From contig NZ_QFFN01000006.1 of NCBI RefSeq assembly GCF_003129925.1, positions 1-64,000 of the forward strand: 64,000 nt of DNA, written 5' to 3'. A model generated the notes under the pieces. That model was not told the DNA's origin and did no database searches. It worked only from the letters and a program-made list of their open reading frames with translations. How positions within the stretch are numbered: the first letter of the stretch is position 1; every line of letters begins with the position of its first letter. The DNA comes from Bifidobacterium catulorum (GTDB taxonomy: Bacteria; Actinomycetota; Actinomycetes; Actinomycetales; Bifidobacteriaceae). Of the stretch, positions 1-8,134 are shown one piece after another. The translations under genes were made by a program, and so were the position numbers.

Positions 1-280
1 TTCCATACCCGCACACACAAAAGCCCCGGCCACGACGCCGAGGCTCAACACCCCACCACACAAACTGGCGAAGGCTCATAAATATGAACTTCTTTTGAAG
101 TGTGATGTTTTTTCGATGACCGTCGGTGCACTGGCAGCGCGGGCGGTGCGGCGGAACGGCATCCCATCTGGCAGTGGGGTGTGGGCTTCGCCGATCGAAT
201 GATGGCGCGGGCTGTGTTGCCGCGCCACAGACTGGTACGGGCCATTGCCGGTCCGCATCAGGGAAGGAAAGGGAAAACAA
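1..280. other. Upstream region of GPH carrier, no gene seen
   Basis: No convincing coding region. A short inverted repeat (CTGTG, nine bases, CACAG) lies near 210-228 and an AACTTC/GAAGTT-like hairpin near 88-104. Either could be an operator, but both are weak. A purine-rich ribosome binding site (about 261-277) precedes the carrier gene. Confidence 0.4.
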
Positions 281-1828
281 ATGGCCTCCAACCTCAACAA
301 GTGGCCTTACAAGGCTCACGAAATCAATATTGGTCGTGGTATCCAGTACGGCATGCTCGACCTTATGGGTGGCGGCTGGAACAACATCGTTTCCGGCGTC
401 ATCTTCGCATACCTGACCCTGGCTCAGGGCTTCAATCCGGCAATCGCCGGTGGCATCGCCGCTGCCGGTCGTATCGTGGACTGCATCTGGAACCTGTTCC
501 TCGGTCTGATTACCGATAACTTCTACCACACCAAGCTCGGACAGAAGTTCGGCCGCCGCCACTTCTTCATGCTGCTCGGTCTGGTGCTGTTCGCCTGCGT
601 GTTCCCGCTGTTCTGGATCAACTCCACGTCCGCGGCCTACTACCTTGCGGTCTACATCGCCATGGAGATCATCATCGCCATGATGATCGTCCCGTGGGAA
701 TGCCTCCCCACCGAGATGACCCGTGACTACACGCTGCGTACCACGCTCTCCGGCTCCCGCATGGTGATCTCCGCCACCGGCACCGCCCTCGTGTTCCTCA
801 TCCTCGCCGCCCTGAAGCAGGCCAACAACCCGAACTCCTACCTGATCGCCGGCATCGCTTGGACCGTCCTGTTCGTGGTCGCCATCGCCATCTCCACCTT
901 CGGCACCTGGGAGCGCCCGCTCACCGAGGAGTTCATCAAGGAGCTCGAATCCCGTCCGAAGCAGTCCGTCGGCGGCTTCCTCAAGGAGTCCATCAACGGC
1001 TACGTCGACACCTTCAAGAACCAGGCCTTCCGCACGCACCTCGCCGTCTACCTGCTGAGCTTCACCGGCAAGGACTTCTACTCCACGCTGCTGCCGACCT
1101 TCATCGTCTGCTGCATCTCCGGCGCCGGCGAATCCTGGCCGTGGACCTTCCAGGCCATGTCCATCCTCGGCATCCCGATGACCATCTGGTGCGCCAAGCT
1201 GATGATCTCCCACGGCCCGAAGTTCCTGTTCCGCCTGAGCTACGTCTCCATCCTCATCGCCATGGTCGCGTACGTCGGCGTGTGGGCCCTCAAGATCCAC
1301 AACCCGTTCTGGATCTTCCTCATCGTCTCCATCCTCTACCAGTGCGGTCGTGCAACCCTTGAGTTCACCCCGTGGAACCTGTTCCCGTTCATGCCCGATG
1401 TGGACTACATCATGACCCGCGGCGACCGCGCCGGCCTCTACGCCTCCGTGATGACCTTCTTCCGTAAGTCCACCGGCGCCATCGCCACGTGGGTTGCCGG
1501 TATCCTGCTGGAGTTCACCGGCTACAAGGCCGACACCATGAAGAACTTCCAGACCACCCCGCACAACGTGCAGGTCGGCATCGTGCTGGTCTTCTTCCTC
1601 GGCACCTCCATCCTGATCGCCTGGGCCCTGTGGATGTCCCGCCGCATCTACCTCGACCGTGAGACCCACGGCATCCTGAAGGCCGAGATCGAGCGTCTTG
1701 AGGCCGGCGGCTCCAAGGCCGACGTCACTCCGGAAGCCCGCAAGATCGCCGAAGAGCTCACCGGACACCCGTACGAGAAGCTGTGGCCGGATCTCGACAA
1801 GAACGGCCTGCCGATCGAAAAGATCTGA
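281..1828 (+). CDS. GPH-family (MelB-like) sugar:cation symporter
   Basis: Predicted inner-membrane carrier of 515 residues with about 12 hydrophobic segments, the usual size for the glycoside-pentoside-hexuronide:cation symporter family in the MFS fold. It probably imports a glycoside or uronide with H+ or Na+. Family features seen are the early loop LGQKFGRRHFF (about residues 87-97) and the late motif RGDRAGLYASVMTFFRKSTG (about 376-395), which resembles the conserved GPH loop before helix 11. The ATG at 281 is chosen because GGGAAGGAAAGGG lies just upstream; an in-frame upstream start at 245 has no such site. A 144-residue unknown gene follows, then a convergent LacI gene that may be its regulator. 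The substrate cannot be read from sequence. Confidence 0.85.
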   Translation: MASNLNKWPYKAHEINIGRGIQYGMLDLMGGGWNNIVSGVIFAYLTLAQGFNPAIAGGIAAAGRIVDCIWNLFLGLITDNFYHTKLGQKFGRRHFFMLLGLVLFACVFPLFWINSTSAAYYLAVYIAMEIIIAMMIVPWECLPTEMTRDYTLRTTLSGSRMVISATGTALVFLILAALKQANNPNSYLIAGIAWTVLFVVAIAISTFGTWERPLTEEFIKELESRPKQSVGGFLKESINGYVDTFKNQAFRTHLAVYLLSFTGKDFYSTLLPTFIVCCISGAGESWPWTFQAMSILGIPMTIWCAKLMISHGPKFLFRLSYVSILIAMVAYVGVWALKIHNPFWIFLIVSILYQCGRATLEFTPWNLFPFMPDVDYIMTRGDRAGLYASVMTFFRKSTGAIATWVAGILLEFTGYKADTMKNFQTTPHNVQVGIVLVFFLGTSILIAWALWMSRRIYLDRETHGILKAEIERLEAGGSKADVTPEARKIAEELTGHPYEKLWPDLDKNGLPIEKI

Positions 1829-1918
1829 CGACAGTTCCCAGAGCCGCGTGAAGCGTCCGCCAATCGCGGCTCTTTCCATACCTCCATATCCTTATATATT
1901 CCAACGAAAGAAGCAGTC

Positions 1919-2353
1919 ATGTCCCAGATCATCCTCTACAACGAGAAGAACGACAAGATGGTGTTCATCCAGGCCGAAATCGCCGATGGCAAGGTCTCCT
2001 TCACTGGCCTCGACCAGGCCGGCGAACTCGACTTCGTCACCCCCGCCGACCAGCTGGAGGCCGTGCTCGCCCCGCTGGCCGACGCCGACACCTTCACCCT
2101 CAACGAAAGCCTCGACGGCAAGTTCAAGTCCATGACCTACGGCGAATGGGAGGCCCTGCGCTGCGCCCAGGCATCCGACGGTATCAAGGCCAAGGTCGAC
2201 GGCCTCGACGTCGCCGACGAGACCAAGGCCGAGATCAAGGGCTTCTTCGACTCGTTCACCAAGTCGATGACCGTCAAGTACATTCAGGGCAAGCGCTCCT
2301 GGGGCCAGATCTACGGCGAACTGTTCGACGACTTCTCCAAGCTCGCCAAGTAG
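1919..2353 (+). CDS. Unknown 144-residue soluble protein
   Basis: I do not recognise this protein. It is acidic, has no signal peptide or membrane segment, and looks like a small folded cytosolic protein: N-terminal strands (SQIILYNEKNDK) and a helical C-terminal half ending in QIYGELFDDFSKLAK. It starts 90 bp after the GPH carrier on the same strand, with ACGAAAGAAG upstream of the ATG, so the two may be co-transcribed. A hairpin at about 2364-2396 and a clear terminator at 2507-2540 follow. The context suggests a role connected with the carrier or its substrate, but nothing in the sequence shows which. Confidence 0.7.
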   Translation: MSQIILYNEKNDKMVFIQAEIADGKVSFTGLDQAGELDFVTPADQLEAVLAPLADADTFTLNESLDGKFKSMTYGEWEALRCAQASDGIKAKVDGLDVADETKAEIKGFFDSFTKSMTVKYIQGKRSWGQIYGELFDDFSKLAK

Positions 2354-2506
2354 CCTGTCCGTCCGTGTCCGGCGCCCTTCGCCGGAGATGCGGACGATCG
2401 CCAGGCCTGCGGTTCCCGGGGCCATTCGGGGATGTGTGGCTCCGCACGGATTGCAGGCCGACTAGTCTTCGCGGTTTTTATCGGTTTGCCGCGATGTGTT
2501 ATGCCG

Positions 2507-2540
2507 CCCGCCCGTCGTTCTCCTCGATGGGCGGGTTTTT
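2507..2540 (+). terminator. Rho-independent terminator
   Basis: CCCGCCC (2507-2513) pairs with GGGCGGG (2529-2535), followed by five T. It ends the GPH carrier/unknown-protein transcript. Confidence 0.75.
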
Positions 2541-2560
2541 CCATGCCGTTTCCATGTCAG

Positions 2561-2748
2561 CGCTGGTTATAACGGATATGTGCGTAATACCCTACGCCGG
2601 CAACCACCCAGTGCTGGTTATAACGGATGAGTGCGTAAAAACCTCTGCGGAATATGCCCCGGCGTCGGGTTTGACTCACACTTGTGTAAGACCCTGTGCT
2701 GGGACCTGCTGTGCGCTGGTTATAACGGATGAGTGCGCAATACCCTAC
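2561..2748. repeat. Four tandem units of about 51 bp
   Basis: Three clear copies of a unit centred on GGTTATAACGGATGAGTGCG (GGT at 2565, 2616 and 2718) and one diverged copy in the same phase (GGT at 2668). Spacings are 51, 52 and 50 bp. The last copy reaches the stop codon of the LacI gene. The array fills the convergent gap between the upstream terminator and that gene. Confidence 0.8.
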
Positions 2749-3785
2749 GTGAGGGGCGGCTTCGCCGGGCCCACGCTCTGCCTTCTGACGAACCTCGACC
2801 GCAGCACCACCGGCGCCATCGAATCGTCTCTGCTGTGCAGGACCTGCCCGACGACCCGGCGCGCCGCCTCGCACGCCAGCTCCCGACGCGGCACCGCGAT
2901 GCTCGCCAGACGAGGGGAGCACACCTCGCACAACGGAATGTCATCGATGCCGATCACCGACACGTCGTCCGGAACGCCCACGCCATGCGAGACGAGGAAC
3001 GTCATGAACGCATACGCCACCTCGTCGTTGTAGGCGACGACCGCCGACGTGGGGCGCCGCAAAAACGATTCGAACACCGGCGTCGACTCGGGTCCCAGCG
3101 GATACGTCCACGACGTGCGACGGAACCGCAGGCCGGTCTGAAGGCATGCCGCCTGCAACGCGTTCGCCCGCAACCCGTTCTGCCATGACCGCTGCGCGCT
3201 CGGCAGATACGTCAGCCCCCGATGGCCGAGCCCGCGCAACGTCTCCACCGCATCACGGATGGCAGGCCCGTCGTCGGCATACAACGACCGCACGCCGCCG
3301 ACCGCCCGGTTCATCACCGCCAGCGGGCGCGCCTGCGCAAGCTTGCGGATCGCGGCGTCAGGCAGTCTCGGCGCGCACAGGATCATCCCGTCCACATGGG
3401 GGATGGCCCTTGTGACGATCGCCCGCTCGGAATCGGGGCTCTCCTCCGTCTCCGATACCATCAGGCCGAAGCTGCGCCGGCTGCATTCGCGTTGCACGGC
3501 CCGTGCGATCTGCGAATACACGGGATTGCCCAGATCGTTGACTGTCAGGGAGATCAGCCCGGCGAGCCCGTCCCTTTCCCGCGGCATGATGGCCTGTGCA
3601 TGGTAGCCGAGACGGTCGGCCACCTCTCGTACGTGGTTCAGCGTCCGCACGTTCACGCGGTCGGGGTAGCGGAACGTCCTCGATACCGTGGCGATGGAGA
3701 CTCCGGCCGCCTTGGCCACGTCGGTGATCGTCACCGTCGTCGTCCCGAGGCCGGCGTTGCCGTCATTGTCATGCACACTGCTCAT
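2745..3785 (-). CDS. LacI-family transcriptional regulator
   Basis: 346 residues. The N-terminal helix-turn-helix is plain (TITDVAKAAGVSIATVSRTF, about residues 19-38) with the hinge helix region after it. A periplasmic-binding-protein-like sensor domain follows, including the typical VIGIDDIPLCEVCSPRLASI segment near the C terminus. It should bind operator DNA and release it, or bind it, on sensing a sugar. The start is an ATG with no ribosome binding site but a TACGAT hexamer 8 nt upstream, suggesting leaderless translation. It converges on the GPH carrier operon and diverges from a MATE pump. The symmetric sequence at 3878-3918 may be its own operator. The target regulon is inferred only from position. 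Confidence 0.9.
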   Translation of the reverse strand: MSSVHDNDGNAGLGTTTVTITDVAKAAGVSIATVSRTFRYPDRVNVRTLNHVREVADRLGYHAQAIMPRERDGLAGLISLTVNDLGNPVYSQIARAVQRECSRRSFGLMVSETEESPDSERAIVTRAIPHVDGMILCAPRLPDAAIRKLAQARPLAVMNRAVGGVRSLYADDGPAIRDAVETLRGLGHRGLTYLPSAQRSWQNGLRANALQAACLQTGLRFRRTSWTYPLGPESTPVFESFLRRPTSAVVAYNDEVAYAFMTFLVSHGVGVPDDVSVIGIDDIPLCEVCSPRLASIAVPRRELACEAARRVVGQVLHSRDDSMAPVVLRSRFVRRQSVGPAKPPLT

Positions 3786-4234
3786 GATCGCTCATCGTAG
3801 TCGTTCGGCAAGGCCGTTATCCATGTCGGACGATGTTCTGCAATCGTTACGGTTGTCGTATGTTCCCCGGGTTTTGGAAAACGATGGAAAAACCGCGATG
3901 GCGTTTCCGCGTCGTTTTTACGATAAGGGCGTCGATGCCTCGGCCATCGGCAGGCTCATGATTACGAATGAGTGTTTGCAGACGCGCTGCCAGATAAGCG
4001 TCCGCGAACATGCGCATGAGGTCGACCATCGGAGTCGACCGGGAGAGAGGCGGTTCCCGCGGGCACGGAGGCCACGTGAGAACCGTCGCCCGCCCTGTGC
4101 AAACCGGCCCGCCGCGTAGTCCACGCGACGTGCGCCCACCGCGTCGCTCCCCCTATCGTTCCCGCATCCGCCTTGTGCCCATATCCGCAATCATGCAACA
4201 CCGTACGCGAAATCTCAGGAACGGAGGGAAGACC
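3786..4234. promoter_or_regulatory. Divergent LacI/MATE intergenic region
   Basis: About 450 bp without a supported gene. It contains an interrupted palindrome at 3878-3918 and, at about 3953-3983, a sequence distantly like the 51-bp repeat unit (CATGATTACGAATGAGTG). No convincing promoter for the MATE gene could be placed. Confidence 0.4.
3878..3918. promoter_or_regulatory. Interrupted palindrome, candidate operator
   Basis: AAAACGA (3878-3884) mirrors TCGTTTT (3912-3918), and GGAAA (3886-3890) mirrors TTTCC (3904-3908), sharing a centre near 3897-3898. It lies about 93 bp upstream of the LacI start, so autoregulation is plausible. Confidence 0.4.
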
Positions 4235-5641
4235 ATGACGGCACGCACGACCACCACCGACCTCACCATCGGCAGCCCGCTGGCGCGCATCCTCGTATTC
4301 TCCGTACCGCTCGTTCTCGGCACCCTGTTCCAGCAGCTGTATAGCTTCGCGGATGCGGTCATCGTAGGCCGACTCATCGGCGACGCCGCGCTCGGTGCGG
4401 TCGGTGCCACGTATTCGCTGAACTTCCTCGTCATAGGATTCATCCAGGGCGCATGCATCGGCTTCTCCATCCCCGCGTCGCAAAGCTTCGGCGCGAAGGA
4501 CGAACGCGACTTCCGACGTTTCATGTGGAACGGCGTGTGGCTCGGCGTCATCATGTCGGCGGCGTTCACCGCATCGATGACGCTGCTCGCCCGGCCCATG
4601 CTCGAACTGCTCGACACCCCGGCCGAACTCACCGACATGGCCACGCAGTACATCGTCGTCATCTTCCTCGGAATCCCCTCCGCCGTGCTCTACAACCATT
4701 CGGCGGCGTTGCTGCGCGCGGTCGGCGACTCGAAGCACCCGTTCTATTTCCTGATCGTCGCCTGCGCGGCCAACATCGTGCTGAACTACCTGTTCATCGG
4801 TGTCGTCGGCATGGGGATCATCGGTTCGGCGCTCGCCACCGTCATCGGGCAGACGATCTCCGCCGCGCTCAACTGCTGGTGGGCGTTCTCTCGCATCCCG
4901 ACGTTCCGCGTGCGGCGCGACGAGATGCGCTGGTCGGGACGGCATGTCGTCAGACTGTGCCATGTGGGCCTGCCGATGGGATTCGAATACTCCGTCGCCG
5001 CCATCGGGGCGGTGGCTATGCAGATGGCCATCAACTCGCTCGGTGCCGCCATGGTCACCGCGCAGACCGCCGGCGAGCGCGTGCGGCAGCTGTTCACGCT
5101 GCCGATGGAAAGCGTCGGCATGGCGCTCGCCACATACACGGGCCAGAACTATGGCGCGCGTCAGGTGGGTCGGATCAAGGTCGGGTTGCGCGACGGCGTT
5201 GCCATCCAGGCCGTGTATTGCGCTGTCGCGTGGGTGGCGATACTGCTGTTCAAGGAGCCGATGTGCCGGTTCGTGCTCGGCGACGCCCATCCCGACATCA
5301 TCGACGCGGCCGTGGAGTATCTGTTCGTCATGAGCTGCTTCTTCGTCGTCCACGGCGCGCTGATGGTGTTCCGCAACACGCTGCAGGGTATGGGATACAG
5401 CACGCAGGCCATTCTCTCCGGATTCTGCGAGCTGGTGGGCCGTTGCGTCGGCGGCTGGCTCACCGTCGCCGGCGGCGGCTATCTGCTGGTGTGCTTCTCC
5501 GGGCCGATGGCGTGGGGCATGGCGTTGGCGTACTGCATGGTGATGGTGGCGGTGGTGGTGCGTCGCGCCGAGGGGATGTTCTCGTCGGCCGATGATGGGC
5601 GTGGGCGCGAGACGGCTATCGTGCGCGGACGAACCAGTTGA
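4235..5641 (+). CDS. MATE-family efflux transporter
   Basis: 468 residues with about 12 predicted membrane helices. It has the early MATE signature VPLVLGTLFQQLYSFADAVI (about residues 20-39) and a second related half (about residue 245 on). MATE pumps export cationic drugs or metabolites in exchange for Na+ or H+. The ATG at 4235 is chosen because GGAGGGAAGACC precedes it. The gene reads away from the LacI regulator. Its last 26 bases overlap the 3' end of the convergent EamA gene, so no terminator separates them. The substrate is unknown. Confidence 0.88.
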   Translation: MTARTTTTDLTIGSPLARILVFSVPLVLGTLFQQLYSFADAVIVGRLIGDAALGAVGATYSLNFLVIGFIQGACIGFSIPASQSFGAKDERDFRRFMWNGVWLGVIMSAAFTASMTLLARPMLELLDTPAELTDMATQYIVVIFLGIPSAVLYNHSAALLRAVGDSKHPFYFLIVACAANIVLNYLFIGVVGMGIIGSALATVIGQTISAALNCWWAFSRIPTFRVRRDEMRWSGRHVVRLCHVGLPMGFEYSVAAIGAVAMQMAINSLGAAMVTAQTAGERVRQLFTLPMESVGMALATYTGQNYGARQVGRIKVGLRDGVAIQAVYCAVAWVAILLFKEPMCRFVLGDAHPDIIDAAVEYLFVMSCFFVVHGALMVFRNTLQGMGYSTQAILSGFCELVGRCVGGWLTVAGGGYLLVCFSGPMAWGMALAYCMVMVAVVVRRAEGMFSSADDGRGRETAIVRGRTS

Positions 5642-6614
5642 GCAGGGAGCCGGCGGCTACCAGCAGTGCGCCGCACCAGAACGGCAGAGACAGGCTCAGG
5701 CCCAGCAGCACGGCGCTCGCCCCCACCGACAGTACCGGCGTGGCGTAGGAGGCCACGGCCATCTTCTCCATGCTGCCGTGCAGGATTCCGAATCCCCAGC
5801 AGGCGTATCCGCCGGCGATCACCGCGGCGGTGACCAGCACGGTAAGCCACGCGTGCAGTGGGGGAGCGGTGGCCGGCAGCCCTTCCCCGGAGGCGAAGTG
5901 CACGATCCACAGCGCCACGCACACGCAGGGGAAGAACACGCTGGTGCCGTCGTAGCCCTTCGACATCGACGGCGTGGCCACCGCATACACCGACCATGCC
6001 AGCGCGCCGAGGAACGACAGTATGAACGGCAGCGGGTTCTCGACGACGTGCCCCAGTGCCGCATGCCAGTCGAGCCCGCTGTTGCCGCCCACGGCGAGGA
6101 ACACGCCCGCCGTGGCGACGAGTGCGCCGGGCAGCGCGAAACGGACGGCGTGGCGGCGACGCGATACGGCGGCGGCGAGCAGCACCATCATCGTCGGCCA
6201 CAGATAGTTGATGAGGCTGATCTCCACTGACTGCGCGGCCGAGGAGGCCAGTCCGATGGACAGCGCGATCGACGATTCGTAGAACACGAACAGGCCGCCG
6301 CCGATGAGCAGATAACGGCGCGGCGCGGAGGACGGCGGTGCGGGCCTGCGGAACACCAGCAGTAGCACGGCCCCGCAGGTGTAGATCATCGCCGAGCCGA
6401 GCGTGACGCCGAACGCTTCGGAGACGATGCGTACCAGACCCATCATCATGCTCCACAGGGCGATGGCGGCGAACCCCACCAGTGTGGCGTGGGCTGTGGG
6501 GACGTTGTGTTTGTTGGTTGCGGTGCCGGCGGTGGCTGCGGTGCCGGTGTTGGTTGCGGTGCCGGTGGGGTCTTCGCCGCCGCTCGCGGAACTGTTCTTC
6601 GGCTTGCCTGTCAT
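5616..6614 (-). CDS. EamA/DMT-superfamily transporter
   Basis: About 332 residues with roughly ten hydrophobic segments, typical of the EamA (DMT) exporters of amino acids and metabolites. Before the first helix is a low-complexity tail built from short GTATN/GTAAT units encoded by near-repeats (about 6510-6573). Start choice: the ATG at 6614 has no ribosome binding site but a TACCAT hexamer 8 nt upstream. In-frame alternatives at 6638 (ATG) and 6683 (TTG) also lack one. It is divergent from the rplJ operon and its 3' end overlaps the MATE gene by 26 bp. Substrate unknown. Confidence 0.82.
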   Translation of the reverse strand: MTGKPKNSSASGGEDPTGTATNTGTAATAGTATNKHNVPTAHATLVGFAAIALWSMMMGLVRIVSEAFGVTLGSAMIYTCGAVLLLVFRRPAPPSSAPRRYLLIGGGLFVFYESSIALSIGLASSAAQSVEISLINYLWPTMMVLLAAAVSRRRHAVRFALPGALVATAGVFLAVGGNSGLDWHAALGHVVENPLPFILSFLGALAWSVYAVATPSMSKGYDGTSVFFPCVCVALWIVHFASGEGLPATAPPLHAWLTVLVTAAVIAGGYACWGFGILHGSMEKMAVASYATPVLSVGASAVLLGLSLSLPFWCGALLVAAGSLLNWFVRAR

Positions 6615-6724
6615 AGTCGTCCATGGTACCGGTACCATGTTATCGGCGGGGTTGCGGTCTGATTGCCTGATTTCATCGCGCAATTTGTTGATTCCACGGT
6701 GGAAAAACGATGAAATGGGCGAGT

Positions 6725-6746
6725 GAATCGTCGGTTTCGACGATTC
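6725..6746. promoter_or_regulatory. Perfect 9-bp palindrome, candidate operator
   Basis: GAATCGTCG, GTTT, CGACGATTC. It lies between the EamA start and the rplJ promoter, with a second palindrome (TTCCAC-G-GTGGAA) at 6692-6704. Confidence 0.35.
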
Positions 6747-6776
6747 GGCGAGCGAAATTCCTGGCGTGTCGCGGAT

Positions 6777-6805
6777 TTGCCGTAATGGGAGTCCGGGTGT
6801 ATATT
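6777..6805 (+). promoter_or_regulatory. rplJ-rplL promoter
   Basis: -35 TTGCCG (6777-6782), 17-bp spacer, -10 TATATT (6800-6805). The leader to the rplJ start is about 200 nt. Confidence 0.65.
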
Positions 6806-6811
6806 ATCTGT

Positions 6812-7012
6812 CTTGTAAACCACAGACCGTTGGTTAGGGGCGCAAGTCTCTCGAAGGTTGCCAACGCAGGTTGAGAAAACAGACTTTCCGGATTCGGAAG
6901 GCAAGCGGGTGTCATGCATGCCCGAGGATGATGTTTGCTCCGCCTGCGCGCGGGGCTTTTTTATTGCCCGCATGGCTTCCTCCAGTCAACGGCCGACTTA
7001 GGAAGGAACGCC
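6812..7012 (+). ncRNA. L10-leader-like structured 5' UTR
   Basis: About 200 nt of non-coding leader with several inverted segments. A GC-rich hairpin-like stretch ends in six T (about 6940-6962), and a GCCCG/GGGC pairing lies ahead of the rplJ ribosome binding site. Position and size match the family of autoregulatory leaders bound by L10(L12)4 upstream of rplJ. The assignment rests on position; I could not check it against the covariance model. Confidence 0.5.
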
Positions 7013-7534
7013 ATGTTAAGGCCCGAAAAGGCTGAGGTCATCGCACAGCTCACGGAGCAGTTCCGTGACGCCGATGCCGTGTACCTCACTGAGTACCGCG
7101 GGCTGAGCGTGCCGCAGATCACCGATCTGCGCGAAAAGCTGGGCCGCGATACTTCCTACACTGTGGCGAAGAACACGCTTGCACGTATTGCCGCGAAGGA
7201 AGCTGGCATCGAGGGTCTTGATGAGTACCTCAAGGGACCGTCCGCCATCACCTTCGTCAAGGGTGACTACGTCGAGGCCGCCAAGGTCCTGCGTGATTTC
7301 GCCAAGACCAACAAGCAGCTCATCGTCAAGGGCGGCTACGCTGACGACACCGTTTACGATGCCGAAGGCGTGAACAAGCTCGCCGACCTTGAGTCCCGCC
7401 CGGTCCTGCTGTCCAAGATCGCGTACTCCCTCAAGGCTGTACAGACCAAGACCGCTCAGCTCTTCGTCGCCCTGCCGACCAAGGCAGTCCGCACGGTGGA
7501 CGCTCTGCGCGAGAAGCAGGAGAAGGCCGCCTGA
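7013..7534 (+). CDS. rplJ: 50S ribosomal protein L10
   Basis: 173 residues, normal length for L10. It begins MLRPEKAEVIAQLTEQF, contains the YRGLSVPQITDLREKL helix and the VAKNTLARIA segment that anchor it to 23S rRNA, and ends in a helical tail that would carry L7/L12 dimers. The ATG follows a strong AGGAAGGA site. It is followed by rplL; rplK and rplA are not adjacent here. Expression is probably controlled by the leader upstream and by a hairpin in the rplJ-rplL gap. Confidence 0.97.
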   Translation: MLRPEKAEVIAQLTEQFRDADAVYLTEYRGLSVPQITDLREKLGRDTSYTVAKNTLARIAAKEAGIEGLDEYLKGPSAITFVKGDYVEAAKVLRDFAKTNKQLIVKGGYADDTVYDAEGVNKLADLESRPVLLSKIAYSLKAVQTKTAQLFVALPTKAVRTVDALREKQEKAA

Positions 7535-7589
7535 CTCCCGTCCGCAAGGACTGGCGTCTCGCCGCTTGAATAATCAATAAAAAATTTTC

Positions 7590-7627
7590 GGTGACCGGAT
7601 TTCACCTTAACAAAACTCCCGGTCGCC
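7590..7627 (+). terminator. Intercistronic hairpin between rplJ and rplL
   Basis: CGGTGACCGG-type arm (7590-7598) pairs with CCGGTCGCC (7619-7627) through a 20-nt loop, without a T-run. It is more likely a processing or partial attenuation element than a full terminator. Confidence 0.5.
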
Positions 7628-7648
7628 ATTGAATGAAAGGAAGCCATT

Positions 7649-8029
7649 ATGGCTAAGCTCACCAACGAAGAGCTTCTTGATGCTTTCGGTGAAATGACCC
7701 TCGTCGAGCTCTCCGAGTTCGTCAAGGCCTTCGAGGACAAGTTCGACGTCGAGGCCGCCGCCCCGGCCGCCGTCGCCGTCGCCGCCCCGGGTGCCGCCGC
7801 TCCGGCCGAGGAAGAGAAGACCGAGTTCGACGTCATCCTCTCCGCCGTCGGCGACAAGAAGATCCAGGTCATCAAGGCCGTCCGCGCCATCACCTCCCTG
7901 GGTCTGGCCGACGCCAAGGCTCTCGTGGACGGCGCTCCGAAGCCGGTCCTCGAAGGTGCCAAGAAGGAAGACGCCGAGAAGGCCAAGTCCCAGCTGGAAG
8001 AGGCTGGCGCCACCGTCGAGCTCAAGTGA
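7649..8029 (+). CDS. rplL: 50S ribosomal protein L7/L12
   Basis: 126 residues: N-terminal dimerisation domain ([16 protein letters not shown]), an Ala/Pro-rich flexible hinge (about residues 36-55), and the C-terminal factor-binding domain (KTEFDVIL...[10 protein letters not shown]...[14 protein letters not shown]). It forms the ribosomal stalk that recruits translation GTPases. ATGAAAGGAAG provides the ribosome binding site. A terminator follows at 8076. Confidence 0.98.
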   Translation: MAKLTNEELLDAFGEMTLVELSEFVKAFEDKFDVEAAAPAAVAVAAPGAAAPAEEEKTEFDVILSAVGDKKIQVIKAVRAITSLGLADAKALVDGAPKPVLEGAKKEDAEKAKSQLEEAGATVELK

Positions 8030-8075
8030 TCATCGCGGCATGAGCCGCGCAGTAGTCACTGCTTGATTCGTCAGG

Positions 8076-8110
8076 CCCCGCGTTCGTGGATTCCACGGCG
8101 CGGGGTTTTC
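8076..8110 (+). terminator. Terminator of rplJ-rplL operon
   Basis: CCCCGCG (8076-8082) pairs with CGCGGGG (8099-8105), with an inner CGTGG/CCACG pairing, followed by TTTTCC. Confidence 0.8.
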
Positions 8111-8134
8111 CGTTTTCGGCGTACACTATCGGTC

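Noticed and set aside
2561-2748. CRISPR array
   Set aside because: Only four units, period about 51 bp with variable spacers that are mostly similar to each other, no cas genes, and one unit is diverged.
2557-2931. A minus-strand frame reading ALIRYNQ repeats across the 51-bp array
   Set aside because: It overlaps the LacI 3' end, has no start signal, and the repeated peptide follows from the DNA repeat.
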